A DNA stretch of 64,000 nt from the NCBI RefSeq assembly GCF_003957745.1, contig NZ_CP020373.1:2480001-2544000 (forward strand), in the 5' to 3' direction. Origin of the DNA: Shewanella khirikhana (GTDB lineage Bacteria; Pseudomonadota; Gammaproteobacteria; Enterobacterales; Shewanellaceae). Below the pieces are notes generated by a model. It worked only from the letters and a program-made list of their open reading frames with translations, was not told where the DNA came from and searched no databases. Below are positions 39,131-48,458 of the stretch, piece by piece (within the stretch, counting starts at the first letter, position 1; each line of letters opens with the position of its first letter). The translations under genes were made by a program, and so were the position numbers.

Positions 39131-40486
39131 ATGATAGTGAAAGTGAGCCCCCGTGGCAGCATGGACCAACTGTCCCAACTGGAAGTTGATCGCCTCAAGC
39201 AAAGCGCCAAAAGTCCCCTCTATCAACTCTACCGCAACTGCTCCCTGGCCGTGTTGGCCTCGGGGCTGAAAAGCGACAGCTCAACCGAGTTGTTTGATGC
39301 CTATAAAGATTTCGAAATCAATATCCTGCAACGTGAACGCGGGGTAAAACTCGAACTGGTCAATCCCCCCGAGCAAGCCTTTGTGGATGGCCAAATAATC
39401 GCCGGTATTCAGGAGCACCTGTTTTCGGTGCTAAGAGACATCCTCTATATCGCCGACAAGTACGATAACCTCAAACACATTAACCTCACCAACGCCAGCC
39501 ACATCACCAATATGGTGTTTGATATCCTGCGGAACGCCCGTGCCCTGCCCACCAAAAACGACCCCAATGTGGTGGTCTGTTGGGGTGGTCACAGCATCAA
39601 TGCCATCGAGTATCAGTACACCCGTGAAGTGGGCTATCAGCTGGGGCTGAGGAAACTGGATATCTGCACCGGCTGCGGCCCCGGCGCCATGGAAGGGCCC
39701 ATGAAAGGTGCCGCTATCGGCCATGCCAAACAGCGGATTTGTAACGCCCGCTACATCGGCCTGACAGAGCCCAGCATCATTGCCGCCGAGCCGCCCAATC
39801 AGATTGTGAACGAACTGGTGATCCTGCCGGATATTGAGAAACGCCTGGAAGCCTTCGTGCGCCTGGGGCACGGCATTGTGATTTTCCCCGGCGGCGCCGG
39901 TACGGCCGAAGAACTGCTCTACCTGCTCGGCATCTTGCTCAATAAAGCCAATAAAGACATCCCCTTCCCGCTGGTACTGACCGGCCCGAAAGAGAGCGCC
40001 GACTACTTCATTAAAATCGATGAGTTTATTGGCGCCACCCTCGGTGAAGAGGCCCGCAGCAAGTACCGCATCATAGTGGATAACCCCGAAGAAGTGGCCC
40101 GGGTCATGAAGGAAAGCATGGAAGAGGTGAAGGTGTTCCGTAAATCCAACGGCGATGCCTACCCCTACCAGTGGTCGCTGAAAATCGAGCCTGAATTCCA
40201 GCTGCCCTTTGTCCCCACCCACGAGGTGATGGCAAACCTGAACCTTTACTTCCAGAACAACAAGGCCGAGCTTGCCGCCAATCTGCGACGGGCGTTTTCC
40301 GGCATTGTGGCAGGTAACGTAAAAGGCGAAACTATTCGCCTGATTAAGCGCCATGGCCCATTTGAGATTAAGGGCGATCCCAAGCTGATGGACCTGATGG
40401 ACGAGCTGCTGCAGGCCTTTGTGGTGCAACAGCGGATGAAGCTCCCCGGCAGCGCCTATGAGCCTTGCTACAAGATAGTGAAATGA
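39131..40486 (+). CDS. ppnN: Nucleotide 5'-monophosphate nucleosidase PpnN (YgdH)
   Basis: 451 residues, AAGGAG before the ATG. Cleaves purine and pyrimidine nucleoside monophosphates to base and ribose-5-phosphate; in E. coli it is stimulated by (p)ppGpp. The LOG-type Rossmann core is clear: CTGCGPGAMEGPMKGA and the catalytic FPGGAGTAEELL. The N-terminal (about 1-140) and C-terminal (about 350-451) extensions specific to PpnN are both present; normal length. It overlaps the start of xni by four bases (ATGA), so the two are co-translated, as in E. coli where ygdH and xni adjoin. Confidence 0.94.
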   Translation: MIVKVSPRGSMDQLSQLEVDRLKQSAKSPLYQLYRNCSLAVLASGLKSDSSTELFDAYKDFEINILQRERGVKLELVNPPEQAFVDGQIIAGIQEHLFSVLRDILYIADKYDNLKHINLTNASHITNMVFDILRNARALPTKNDPNVVVCWGGHSINAIEYQYTREVGYQLGLRKLDICTGCGPGAMEGPMKGAAIGHAKQRICNARYIGLTEPSIIAAEPPNQIVNELVILPDIEKRLEAFVRLGHGIVIFPGGAGTAEELLYLLGILLNKANKDIPFPLVLTGPKESADYFIKIDEFIGATLGEEARSKYRIIVDNPEEVARVMKESMEEVKVFRKSNGDAYPYQWSLKIEPEFQLPFVPTHEVMANLNLYFQNNKAELAANLRRAFSGIVAGNVKGETIRLIKRHGPFEIKGDPKLMDLMDELLQAFVVQQRMKLPGSAYEPCYKIVK

Positions 40487-41241
40487 ACCGACTGCTGATA
40501 ATCGATGGCCTGAACCTGACCAGACGCATCCATGCGGCTTTGCCTGACGAAGCCGACATGGACAGCCTCTACGAGCGGGTCACCCAGGCCTGCCGTAAAT
40601 TGCTGCGTGGCCATAATCCAAGCCACTGCGCCATTGTCTGGGATGGTGATGCCATCTCCTGGCGCAAACACCTTTATGAAGACTACAAAAAAGGCCGTAA
40701 ACCCATGCCAGAAGCCCTTGCCAAGGGGCTTGATGGGCTGAAAACTGCGCTGGCAGAGATCCAGGTACACTCGGTCAATGCCGAGTCAGAAGCGGACGAT
40801 GTCATCGCCACCCTCGCCTGCAAGCTGGCGGCCAACGGCGGTGAGGCGATAATTGTCTCTACCGATAAGGGGTTACTGCAACTTATGTCGCCCCACATTC
40901 GCCAGTGGGATCATTTTTCCCAGCAGTTTATCGATATTGAAGCCTTCGAGGCCAAGCTCGGTATCGAGCGTCACCAATTGCTTGATTACATTGCCCTATG
41001 CGGTGACAGCGGCAACAAAATCCCCGGCATTCCCGGCATAGGCCCCAAATCCGCCAGCGAGCTATTGCGTACCTATCGCAGCCTGGCAAACCTTTACCAC
41101 TCACTTGGCACCCTTGGCAGCCGTCAGGCCAACAAACTCAGGGACGGCCGCGATATGGCCCGTCTGAGCTACAAACTGGCCCGCCTGCAAACCGAGTTAC
41201 CGCTGAATCTCAAACTCAGCGAACTCAGGGTGGTGCAATAG
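40483..41241 (+). CDS. xni: Flap endonuclease Xni (exonuclease IX, YgdG)
   Basis: 252 residues from the ATG at 40483, inside the end of ppnN (ATGA overlap). FEN-like fold: NRLLIIDGLNLTRR at the N terminus, the SEADDVIATLA metal site, VSTDKGLLQL, and the helix-hairpin-helix-like GDSGNKIPGIPGIGPKSA. Cuts 5' flaps in DNA; length fits Xni rather than the N-terminal part of PolA. Likely co-transcribed with ppnN. Confidence 0.93.
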   Translation: MNRLLIIDGLNLTRRIHAALPDEADMDSLYERVTQACRKLLRGHNPSHCAIVWDGDAISWRKHLYEDYKKGRKPMPEALAKGLDGLKTALAEIQVHSVNAESEADDVIATLACKLAANGGEAIIVSTDKGLLQLMSPHIRQWDHFSQQFIDIEAFEAKLGIERHQLLDYIALCGDSGNKIPGIPGIGPKSASELLRTYRSLANLYHSLGTLGSRQANKLRDGRDMARLSYKLARLQTELPLNLKLSELRVVQ

Positions 41242-41364
41242 CATCTTTACAAGGCAAATTTGTAACAATTGCTACATGGCGTTTACCCTTTCGTGCGCTT
41301 GCAGTATCTTTATCGCCATTGACGACTGCACCACAGTCAATCAGTGGTACAAGAGGAACGGATT

Positions 41365-41754
41365 ATGAAAGGAAAAGCTCCTGTGGTCATTGGCTCGGTA
41401 TTTGCCGCTTACCTGGCCTTTGTGGGAGTGGTAGCCATTGGCTACGAGCCCACCCCGGAAAACATGGACTGGGAAGACAGACAGGTTTTCAACAATAAAG
41501 CCCTGGCTGAACTGGTGATTGGGCAGGACATCGCCTCGGTAAGACAACTGCTGGGCGCACCTGACTTCAATGAGGCCAAGTCGGTCAACGACACCGCGCT
41601 GCAGGTCCTGTTTTACCGCACTCACCATGAGAAGTCAGACGGGGTAACCACCAAGGATGAATGCACCCCATTGCTTTTTAAAAACAATCAGTTGATTGCC
41701 TGGGGCTCAGACACCTACAAACAATACCTGAGCGAAACACCAGCCGGTATTTAA
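41365..41754 (+). CDS. DUF3192-family protein, membrane-anchored
   Basis: 129 residues from the ATG at 41365, with GAGGAA upstream. An N-terminal hydrophobic segment (about 5-24) probably anchors it in the inner membrane; the rest (IGQDIASVRQLLGAPDFNE, then LFYRTHH...KDECTPLLFKNNQLIAWG) matches DUF3192, which resembles the SmpA/BamE-like fold (GMxxxxVxxLLGxP pattern). Function unknown. It shares a bidirectional terminator with the convergent S9 peptidase gene. Confidence 0.8.
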   Translation: MKGKAPVVIGSVFAAYLAFVGVVAIGYEPTPENMDWEDRQVFNNKALAELVIGQDIASVRQLLGAPDFNEAKSVNDTALQVLFYRTHHEKSDGVTTKDECTPLLFKNNQLIAWGSDTYKQYLSETPAGI

Positions 41755-41794
41755 CGCGGGTTCTGCAGCAATAAAAAAGCTGCGAAACAGGCAC

Positions 41795-41822
41795 AAAAAA
41801 GCCGCCCTCGGGCGGCTTTTTC
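41795..41822. terminator. Bidirectional intrinsic terminator
   Basis: Stem AAAAGCCGCCC/GGGCGGCTTTT with a short TC loop and A/T flanks, between the convergent DUF3192 and S9 peptidase genes. Confidence 0.85.
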
Positions 41823-41847
41823 AGTTACTGACATTGACCTTGGCGGC

Positions 41848-44709
41848 TCAGTCGGCCTTATCGTACTCACGGTACGGCTCGCCCTGTTTAAGCCATTCAG
41901 GGGCAGGCACACCCTTCAGGTAATGGTCGAAATACTCTTTCATACGGACGCTGTAATCGAGCTTGTTTCCATACTGCTTGAGGTGATGTGGCTCACCCTC
42001 GTATTGCAGCAGCACCACATCCTTGCCGGCACGGCGCATGGCCAGATACAGCTCAACACCTTGCTCCCAGGGCACCGCATCGTCTTTGTCGCCAAACATG
42101 ATCATCATGGGCGTCTTGATCCGGTCGGCATAAAACACCGGTGAGTTTTCAACGTACTTGAGCGGCGCCTGCATCAGGCTCTCGCCAATGCGGCTCTGGC
42201 CGGTTTCGTACTGGAACTGGCGGGCAAGGCCGGTGCCATGGCGGATCCCGCTGTAGGCGCTGGTCATGTTGCCCACCGGGGCGCCGGTAATGGCTGCGGC
42301 AAAGATATTGGTCTGGGTCACCGCAAAGGCCGTTTGATAGCCACCCCAGGAGTGGCCCTGAATGCCCACAGCCTTGGGATCGGCAATGCCCATCTCAATC
42401 AGCTTCTGCACCCCGGAAGTGAGTGCCTGCACCGAACTGTTGCCCGGGTAACCAATCTCGAAGCGAATGTCTGGCAGGAACACCGCGTAGCCTTGATCTG
42501 CATACCAGGCGAAGTTAGGTCTGTGGTTGATGCGCATGTCCGGAAACGCATGCAAACGATCGCTCATAAAGCGATAGAAGTACACCAGCACCGGATAACG
42601 CTTACCGCTCTGGTAACCTGCGGGTTTTATCAGCACCCCATCGAGTGGCTTGCCATCGGTATTGGTCCAGTGCACCAACTCAGCCTTGCTCCAGGCGAAC
42701 TTGTCACGCTGGCCATCGAGGCGGGTCAGACGCTCGAAATCGCCAATATCGTTCACATCGGCGCTGTAAAGATCTGGATACTTATCAAAGCGCTCACGGC
42801 TGAAAATCACGGTATTGGCATCTTTGGCACGGGCCAACACATGCAGTTTTTCATCCTTGGCAAGCTGCGTCTTCACGCCGCTCTTGCCCACCTGGGCACG
42901 GTAGAAACCGTCAGCCTTGGTGCGCTCGTTGTAGCCTTGCAGCAACAGGGTTTGGCCTGCTTTCAGCGTGGCCGGCAGCTCATCTTTGGCTTGATAGAGA
43001 CCTTCAACCCGGTAGCTGATGCCGTCTTTGCGGCCATCGGTAAGCTTAAGCGCCGCAGTGCCCTCCTGAGTAGCAAGCTGCCAGATATCAAACTTGTCGT
43101 ACACCAGCAGCGCGGACTCATCGGCAAGCCAGGGGCCAAAACCGTAACCAGGCGCCTCAGATGGATAATCATGGTCTTCATCGGCAAAAGGCACGTTCAG
43201 CGAAGCAGTTAAGCTTCTATGCTTGCCGCTTTGCGCATCCCACAGCTGCACCTGTCCTTCGCGGAAGAACGCGGCGAAGCGGCCATTTGGCGACACCACA
43301 GGCTCGCTGTTCGATGGCTGACGTTTGGCTATCAGGTGGCGCTCGCCATCCAGGGTATCAACCAGATAGAAATCACTGAAAAAGCCTGCCCAGGTGATTT
43401 CCTTCAGGTAGGGTTCACTGGATTTTGCCATCACAAAACGGCCAAACTCCAGGGTATCGACTTCCGGCACCTCTGGGGTCGCCAGCTGTACCACCTTGTT
43501 CTGGCCAAGGTGCCACACCGCCGTCAGGGTGTGCTTTTTCAGCTTATCGAAGGTTTTGATTTCGTGGGGCTTAATGCGCGGATCGTCCCCATGCCACAGC
43601 TTCAGGCCACGGCTGTCGCGGATAACCGCCTCATCCAGCAAGTCGGCTTCAGTTTTAAAGGCCTTGAGTGACAACACCTTGCTGACTTCGGGCACAGTAC
43701 CAAAGAAAATTCGTTCGCCATCTTTCGAGAACGACATGCTGGAGTAACGATTGAGCTGCCAGCTTTGTGGATGCGCGGCAAAGGTCACCTTGCCGGTGGC
43801 GTCAATCAGACCGAGACGATAGGCACGCTCATCGATACGGGTATCGGCGCTGCCGGCGCTGAAAGCAATCTGGCTGCCATCCGGACTCAGTGCCAGGGCG
43901 CCAAGCTGTTCGCTGGCCGACTCGAAGCGGGCGCTTGTGTCCAGTGAGCTTAAGGATACTGCCATCAACCTGTGGGTAGTGTTGGCAATATCATTGATAA
44001 GGACCGCAGCAGTGTTCCCTTGCTTATCAAACGCATAGGCAGTGACATCGTTAAATTCGGCCTGTTTACCGGAGGCCAGTGCCAGCAGGGTTAATGCGCT
44101 GCCCTTATCGGCCTTGTCGATTTTTGGCTTTTTGGCCTCGTCGGCCTTGACCGTTTGCTCAGGTGCCTTGCTGTTGGCTTCGCCCTTGGCGGTGTCACCT
44201 ACTTTGTCATCGTCCTTTTCTTTGTCTTTTTTCTCATCCTCTGGCTCAAACCAGATGGCCAGCACCTTGCCGCTGTCGTCAAAGGCAAAGTCTTTCACCC
44301 GCTCGAAGCGCTGCTCTTTGCCGGAAGCGACCTCCACCAGCACCATGCCTGCCTTGAGCTTCTTTTTGGCTTTGGCATCGCTGGTTTCTTTGGCAAGCAG
44401 GCTTGGCTCGAGCTTCATGGCCACATAACGGCCATCGGCGCTGACCACAGGATCTGATGCACCGGCTATACTGAGCTCAGGTTTACCATTGGTGCCTTTA
44501 ATGAGGGTGCGGCTGTCGCCCCGGTCGGGCGCCACTTCCACCGCAAGCAGCTTGCCGTTGTCGGCCAGAACCGGTTTTTTAAGGGATTCAAACTGCATGA
44601 TGTCCTGCAACGTCATTTTACCGGGCGATGCAGCCATCGCGGGTAAACTGAGGGGCAGACCGAGACTGGCGGCGCCTGCGAGCGCACAAAAGAGTCTTGA
44701 AGGCTTCAA
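41848..44709 (-). CDS. Exported S9-family (prolyl oligopeptidase-type) serine peptidase
   Basis: 953 residues starting at TTG 44709, with AGAGGA upstream. Signal peptide (about 1-26, AMA), a beta-propeller-type region (about 35-640) and a C-terminal alpha/beta hydrolase with nucleophile Ser in GIQGHSWGGYQT, Asp in MFGDKDDAVPW and His in YEGEPHHLKQYG. The propeller carries a highly charged low-complexity insert (about 157-203, rich in Lys/Asp/Glu) unusual for the family. It degrades oligopeptides, probably in the periplasm. No operon partner. Confidence 0.92.
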   Translation of the reverse strand: MKPSRLFCALAGAASLGLPLSLPAMAASPGKMTLQDIMQFESLKKPVLADNGKLLAVEVAPDRGDSRTLIKGTNGKPELSIAGASDPVVSADGRYVAMKLEPSLLAKETSDAKAKKKLKAGMVLVEVASGKEQRFERVKDFAFDDSGKVLAIWFEPEDEKKDKEKDDDKVGDTAKGEANSKAPEQTVKADEAKKPKIDKADKGSALTLLALASGKQAEFNDVTAYAFDKQGNTAAVLINDIANTTHRLMAVSLSSLDTSARFESASEQLGALALSPDGSQIAFSAGSADTRIDERAYRLGLIDATGKVTFAAHPQSWQLNRYSSMSFSKDGERIFFGTVPEVSKVLSLKAFKTEADLLDEAVIRDSRGLKLWHGDDPRIKPHEIKTFDKLKKHTLTAVWHLGQNKVVQLATPEVPEVDTLEFGRFVMAKSSEPYLKEITWAGFFSDFYLVDTLDGERHLIAKRQPSNSEPVVSPNGRFAAFFREGQVQLWDAQSGKHRSLTASLNVPFADEDHDYPSEAPGYGFGPWLADESALLVYDKFDIWQLATQEGTAALKLTDGRKDGISYRVEGLYQAKDELPATLKAGQTLLLQGYNERTKADGFYRAQVGKSGVKTQLAKDEKLHVLARAKDANTVIFSRERFDKYPDLYSADVNDIGDFERLTRLDGQRDKFAWSKAELVHWTNTDGKPLDGVLIKPAGYQSGKRYPVLVYFYRFMSDRLHAFPDMRINHRPNFAWYADQGYAVFLPDIRFEIGYPGNSSVQALTSGVQKLIEMGIADPKAVGIQGHSWGGYQTAFAVTQTNIFAAAITGAPVGNMTSAYSGIRHGTGLARQFQYETGQSRIGESLMQAPLKYVENSPVFYADRIKTPMMIMFGDKDDAVPWEQGVELYLAMRRAGKDVVLLQYEGEPHHLKQYGNKLDYSVRMKEYFDHYLKGVPAPEWLKQGEPYREYDKAD

Positions 44710-44958
44710 ATGTCGTCCTCTTATATGTTGTTATTCGACTAAAGTAGACTTTTTAAGGCTTAGGGTTTGAATCATCTTTCTTAGCCTTGATTTATGCAAG
44801 TTAGCCTACAGAAAAAACCGAGCTTTTGCTCACCTTTTCCTGTGAAAAATGTATAAAAGTGTTTAAACTAAACGAGACATAAATCACATAATTCCAGTCA
44901 TGTTTCCGCTCGCGGAAACCGACAATTGCAGTAACCACCAACCGTGGAAGGAATATCC

Positions 44959-45966
44959 ATGTCCAAAAGAACGATTACCGTGATCCCAGGTGATGGGATC
45001 GGCCCAAGCATCATCGACTCCGCCCTGAAAATCCTCGACAAAGCGGGTTGCGACTTCGAATATGAATTTGCCGATGCGGGTCTGACGGCACTGGAAAAGC
45101 ACGGTGAACTGCTGCCTCAGCGTACGCTGGATCTTATCGAAAAGAACCGTATTACCCTGAAAGGCCCCCTGACCACCCCTGTGGGTGAGGGCTTTACCTC
45201 CATCAACGTGACCCTGCGTAAGAAGTTCAGCCTGTACGCCAACGTGCGTCCGGTGATTTCTTTCAAAGGTACCCAGGCCAGATACGACAATATCGACATC
45301 ATCACCGTCCGTGAAAATACCGAGGGTATGTACTCAGGTCACGGTCAGAAGGTTTCTGATGACGGCGCCACCGCCGAAGCCACCAGCATCATCACCCGTC
45401 AGGGTGCTGAGCAGATCACCACATTCGCCTACGAGCTGGCCCGCAAAGAAGGCCGCAAGAAGGTGACTATTGTGCACAAGGCCAACATCATGAAGTCCAC
45501 CTCAGGTCTGTTCCTGAAAGTGGCCCGTGAAGTGGGTCAGCGCTACCCTGATATCACCACCGAAGAAATGATCGTGGACGCCACCTGCATGAAGCTGGTG
45601 ATGAACCCAGAAAACTTCGACGTGATTGTAACCACCAACCTGTTTGGCGACATCCTGTCGGATCTGTGCGCCGGTCTGGTGGGCGGTCTGGGTATGGCGC
45701 CTGGTGCCAACATCGGTGCCAACGCAGCCATTTTCGAAGCGGTTCACGGCAGCGCCCCTGATATCGCCGGTAAGAACCTGGCCAACCCAACTTCCGTGAT
45801 CCTGGCCTCTGTGCAGATGCTGGAATACCTGGGCATGGCAGACAAGGCCGCGGCAATCCGCAACGCCGTATCTGCCGTGATTGAAGAAGGCGACCGTACC
45901 ACCCGCGATTTGGGCGGCACACACGGCACCACCGACTTCACCCAAGCGGTACTCGACAGACTCTGA
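44959..45966 (+). CDS. NAD-type isocitrate dehydrogenase
   Basis: 335 residues from the ATG at 44959, which has GGAAGGAA upstream. Isocitrate/isopropylmalate dehydrogenase fold: VIPGDGIGPSI, then TSINVTLRKKFSLYANVRP with the isocitrate-type Ser-Asn and Arg pattern, RENTEGMYSG, the metal Asp residues in FGDILSDL, and a C-terminal GSAPDIAGK coenzyme region without the NADP-selective residues of E. coli Icd. Oxidises isocitrate to 2-oxoglutarate in the TCA cycle. This short NAD-type form, distinct from monomeric NADP-IDH, is known in Shewanella. I give no symbol because usage differs. Monocistronic with its own terminator. Confidence 0.88.
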   Translation: MSKRTITVIPGDGIGPSIIDSALKILDKAGCDFEYEFADAGLTALEKHGELLPQRTLDLIEKNRITLKGPLTTPVGEGFTSINVTLRKKFSLYANVRPVISFKGTQARYDNIDIITVRENTEGMYSGHGQKVSDDGATAEATSIITRQGAEQITTFAYELARKEGRKKVTIVHKANIMKSTSGLFLKVAREVGQRYPDITTEEMIVDATCMKLVMNPENFDVIVTTNLFGDILSDLCAGLVGGLGMAPGANIGANAAIFEAVHGSAPDIAGKNLANPTSVILASVQMLEYLGMADKAAAIRNAVSAVIEEGDRTTRDLGGTHGTTDFTQAVLDRL

Positions 45967-45991
45967 TCTGTAGCCAAGTACCCGTAATACG

Positions 45992-46024
45992 AAAAGGATG
46001 AGCCCCGGTTCATCCTTTTTTTAT
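45992..46024 (+). terminator. Intrinsic terminator after isocitrate dehydrogenase
   Basis: A 10-bp stem AAAAGGATGA/TCATCCTTTT with a GC-containing loop and a long T run. From here to 46264 I see only leader sequence of the DoxX gene. Confidence 0.85.
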
Positions 46025-46264
46025 TGGCTTCACCCACATTCCTGCAGGCCTGAACTCTACCAACAGGCTGTAACACGCCCTTCCAGAACACCGGCATTCA
46101 CATACGCCAACTACTTGCACATATTCGGCTATATCTGTCAGGATGCTGAATCAGCAATGAAACATTTCGTTCAGGTTCGAACTCTCGCACTTCTCTTTAC
46201 TGCGAACGATTTACCGCGACGCAAAAACTAACCTGATAGCAAAAATTGGAAGCAAGGTATTTCT

Positions 46265-46630
46265 ATGTCTTTGCGCATAACAAGCTACATACTCGCACTC
46301 ATCTTTGCCGCATCGGGCAGCGCCAAGCTGCTGTCATTGCCGTTTGAGGTTGAGGCATTTACACGTTGGGGCTACTCCCCTGCGTTTATGTATGTGACTG
46401 GCGCGCTCGAAGTTTTGGGCGCCATAGGGCTGCTCATACCAAGGCTTTCTTCGCTCGCATCCCTGTGTCTGGCGGCGTTAATGCTTGGCGCCATAGCCAC
46501 ACACCTGCTCCACGGTGAGTGGCCTATGCTGGCTGTGGCCTCTGCCATTAAGCTCACGGCGTTCTTTCGCGGCTGGGCGGGGCGAGCTGATATAAACGCA
46601 ATTAATAAACGCTCAAAACTAAGAAACTGA
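46265..46630 (+). CDS. DoxX-like family membrane protein
   Basis: 121 residues. Four hydrophobic segments (about 5-22, 40-58, 62-82, 88-104) and the DoxX pattern (FAASGSAKL...E.FTRWGYS...TGALEVLGAIGLLIP) place it in this small inner-membrane family, which lacks a general function. The following DUF3224 gene starts one base after the stop, so the two are probably one operon. Confidence 0.78.
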   Translation: MSLRITSYILALIFAASGSAKLLSLPFEVEAFTRWGYSPAFMYVTGALEVLGAIGLLIPRLSSLASLCLAALMLGAIATHLLHGEWPMLAVASAIKLTAFFRGWAGRADINAINKRSKLRN

Positions 46631-46631
46631 T

Positions 46632-47108
46632 ATGGCACCAGGGTTGATTTATCGGATTTGGGGCGCTGTTCTAGTTACCGCCGTATTTGCCGTAAATGCG
46701 GCAACACAGGAGAAGGAATTGCCAATGACAGCATCAGGGATTGCATCAGGAAGTTTTGAAATAGCGCTGGAGCCACAACAGGATACTGAGGCTCCGGCAG
46801 GCCGAATGATCATTCGCAAAAGCTATAGCGGTGACCTGGTCGGCAGTGGCATTGGCCAGATGATAAGTAAAAGAACAAGCGGCGGCGCTGCGGCCTATTC
46901 CGCGGTAGAAGAGTTTTCAGGCTCGGTTGCGGGCAAGCAAGGGGCGTTTACCTTGATCCACTCGGGCTTTATGTCGGCCGAAGAGCAAAGGCTGGAAATT
47001 TATGTATTGCCTGGCTCTGGCACCGATGAGCTAGCCAACATTTCGGGCACACTGGAGATCATCCAGAAAGACGGTACTCACTCTTATATTCTCCACTACC
47101 AGCTCTAA
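46632..47108 (+). CDS. DUF3224-family protein
   Basis: 158 residues. The core ASGSFEIALEP, KSYSGDLVGSGIGQM, FSGSVAGKQGAFTLIHSG, YVLPGSGTDEL and HSYILHYQL matches DUF3224, a small allene-oxide-cyclase-like barrel of unknown function. The N-terminal hydrophobic segment (about 8-24) may be a signal peptide, which is unusual for the family; alternatively translation starts at the later ATG (PMTASG). Paired with the DoxX-like gene. Confidence 0.75.
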   Translation: MAPGLIYRIWGAVLVTAVFAVNAATQEKELPMTASGIASGSFEIALEPQQDTEAPAGRMIIRKSYSGDLVGSGIGQMISKRTSGGAAAYSAVEEFSGSVAGKQGAFTLIHSGFMSAEEQRLEIYVLPGSGTDELANISGTLEIIQKDGTHSYILHYQL

Positions 47109-47154
47109 TCAGCAGCAAGGGATGCAGGAACAAAAGTTGAGAGCTAATCTTGAA

Positions 47155-47190
47155 TCGATAAAAAGGCGCCCTTAGGCGCCTTTTTATCGA
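47155..47190. terminator. Perfect bidirectional terminator
   Basis: A 16-bp perfect stem closes on a CTTA loop, with AAAAA/TTTTT inside the stem on both strands. It serves the DUF3224 gene and, in the other direction, rlmM. Confidence 0.88.
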
Positions 47191-47217
47191 ATAAACCCTG
47201 ACCGCTAGACTGAGGGA

Positions 47218-48303
47218 TTAAATCCAGGGCGAGCTGGGTTTCAGCCACAGGTGCACTGTCACTTCGTCACGGTCGTGGTAAAGGTGCTTACAGGCCAGAT
47301 GGAACTCATTGATGCCGTTTTCCTTGAGGATGGCATGCATATTGGCAAGGATCTGCGATACCTCTTTGTAACGGCTCTTCATCGGCAGCTTAAGGTTGAA
47401 AATCGCCTCTTTAAACCAACCCTGAATCGCCCAGTATTCCATTAGTTCTGCCACGCGGGCAGGCTTTTCCACCATGTCGCACACCAGCCAATAGATATTG
47501 CGGCGGGCGGGCTCAAACTTAAAACCATCAGCGCGGTGGTGAGTCACCTGCCCGGTTTCCATCAAATCGTGATTCATAGGGCCGTTATCGATGGCATGTA
47601 CCATCATGCCGCGACGCACCAGCTGATAGGTCCAGCCGCCGGGGCATGCCCCTAAATCCACCGCATTGAGGCCGCTTCGCAGGCGGGTTTCATGCTCTTC
47701 CCTTGGGATAAAGTGAATAAAGGCTTCATCGAGCTTCAGGGTTGAGCGGCTTGGCGCATCGGCCGGGAATTTAAGCCGTGGAATACCCATATAATGGGGC
47801 GAGCTGTTATTGGACAGCGAATAGCCCGCATAGGCCTTGCCAGGACCGATAAAGCACACGTGCACAATAGGGCGACGTGGGTTTTCTTTATCGAGCAAAA
47901 TGCCCTGTTTTCGCAATGACTGGCGCAGGGGCACAGTGAATTTACGGCAAAACGCCGACAACTCTTTGGCTTCGTTGGTATCCGGCGTTTCGACCCTGAG
48001 TTCACCACCGCGGGCGACATCAGCAAGAGCGGCAGTCAGCGGGCTTACCCTGTCTTCGGCTGGCAGGTCGCTGAGGAGGTCGCCACAGGCAAACATTTGT
48101 CTGGCAAAAATCAATGAATCCAGCGGCAGTTCGGCTGCCAGACGGTCGCCGTCATCATCGGCAAAGCCCTGAAACACCACAAAGGCTTCATCACGATTGG
48201 CTTTGACGAAGCCGCCCACACCGAGCTCGGCGGCACGCTGCTGGATTTCAGCGGCGCAGTCTTTTTCATAACCGGCGCGACAGTATAAAAACAGGTTTTT
48301 CAT
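47218..48303 (-). CDS. rlmM: 23S rRNA 2'-O-ribose C2498 methyltransferase RlmM
   Basis: 361 residues, normal length. The N-terminal THUMP-like domain (FLYCRAGYEKDCAAEI) is followed by the Rossmann methyltransferase with the SAM site AVDLGACPGGWTYQL and the catalytic Lys-Asp-Lys-Glu set spread through HAIDNG, VCDMVEKP and FNLKLPMKSRY. Methylates C2498 of 23S rRNA using S-adenosylmethionine. The nearby order gcvA-(hydrolase)-ygdD-rlmM matches the E. coli gcvA-ygdD-ygdE cluster. Confidence 0.95.
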   Translation of the reverse strand: MKNLFLYCRAGYEKDCAAEIQQRAAELGVGGFVKANRDEAFVVFQGFADDDGDRLAAELPLDSLIFARQMFACGDLLSDLPAEDRVSPLTAALADVARGGELRVETPDTNEAKELSAFCRKFTVPLRQSLRKQGILLDKENPRRPIVHVCFIGPGKAYAGYSLSNNSSPHYMGIPRLKFPADAPSRSTLKLDEAFIHFIPREEHETRLRSGLNAVDLGACPGGWTYQLVRRGMMVHAIDNGPMNHDLMETGQVTHHRADGFKFEPARRNIYWLVCDMVEKPARVAELMEYWAIQGWFKEAIFNLKLPMKSRYKEVSQILANMHAILKENGINEFHLACKHLYHDRDEVTVHLWLKPSSPWI

Positions 48304-48458
48304 TGCAGTTCTTGGTTGCCGTTGTTTGTTACATTGATACGAGGCGGCTCAAGCTCACAGCCTGGCCACCTGAATGGAAATTGCGGGGAGTATATCACAA
48401 GCCCGAAGGCTTGGTGGTGAATGGCATTACGCCAGAAGCATCTTTACGCCAGGGCGGC

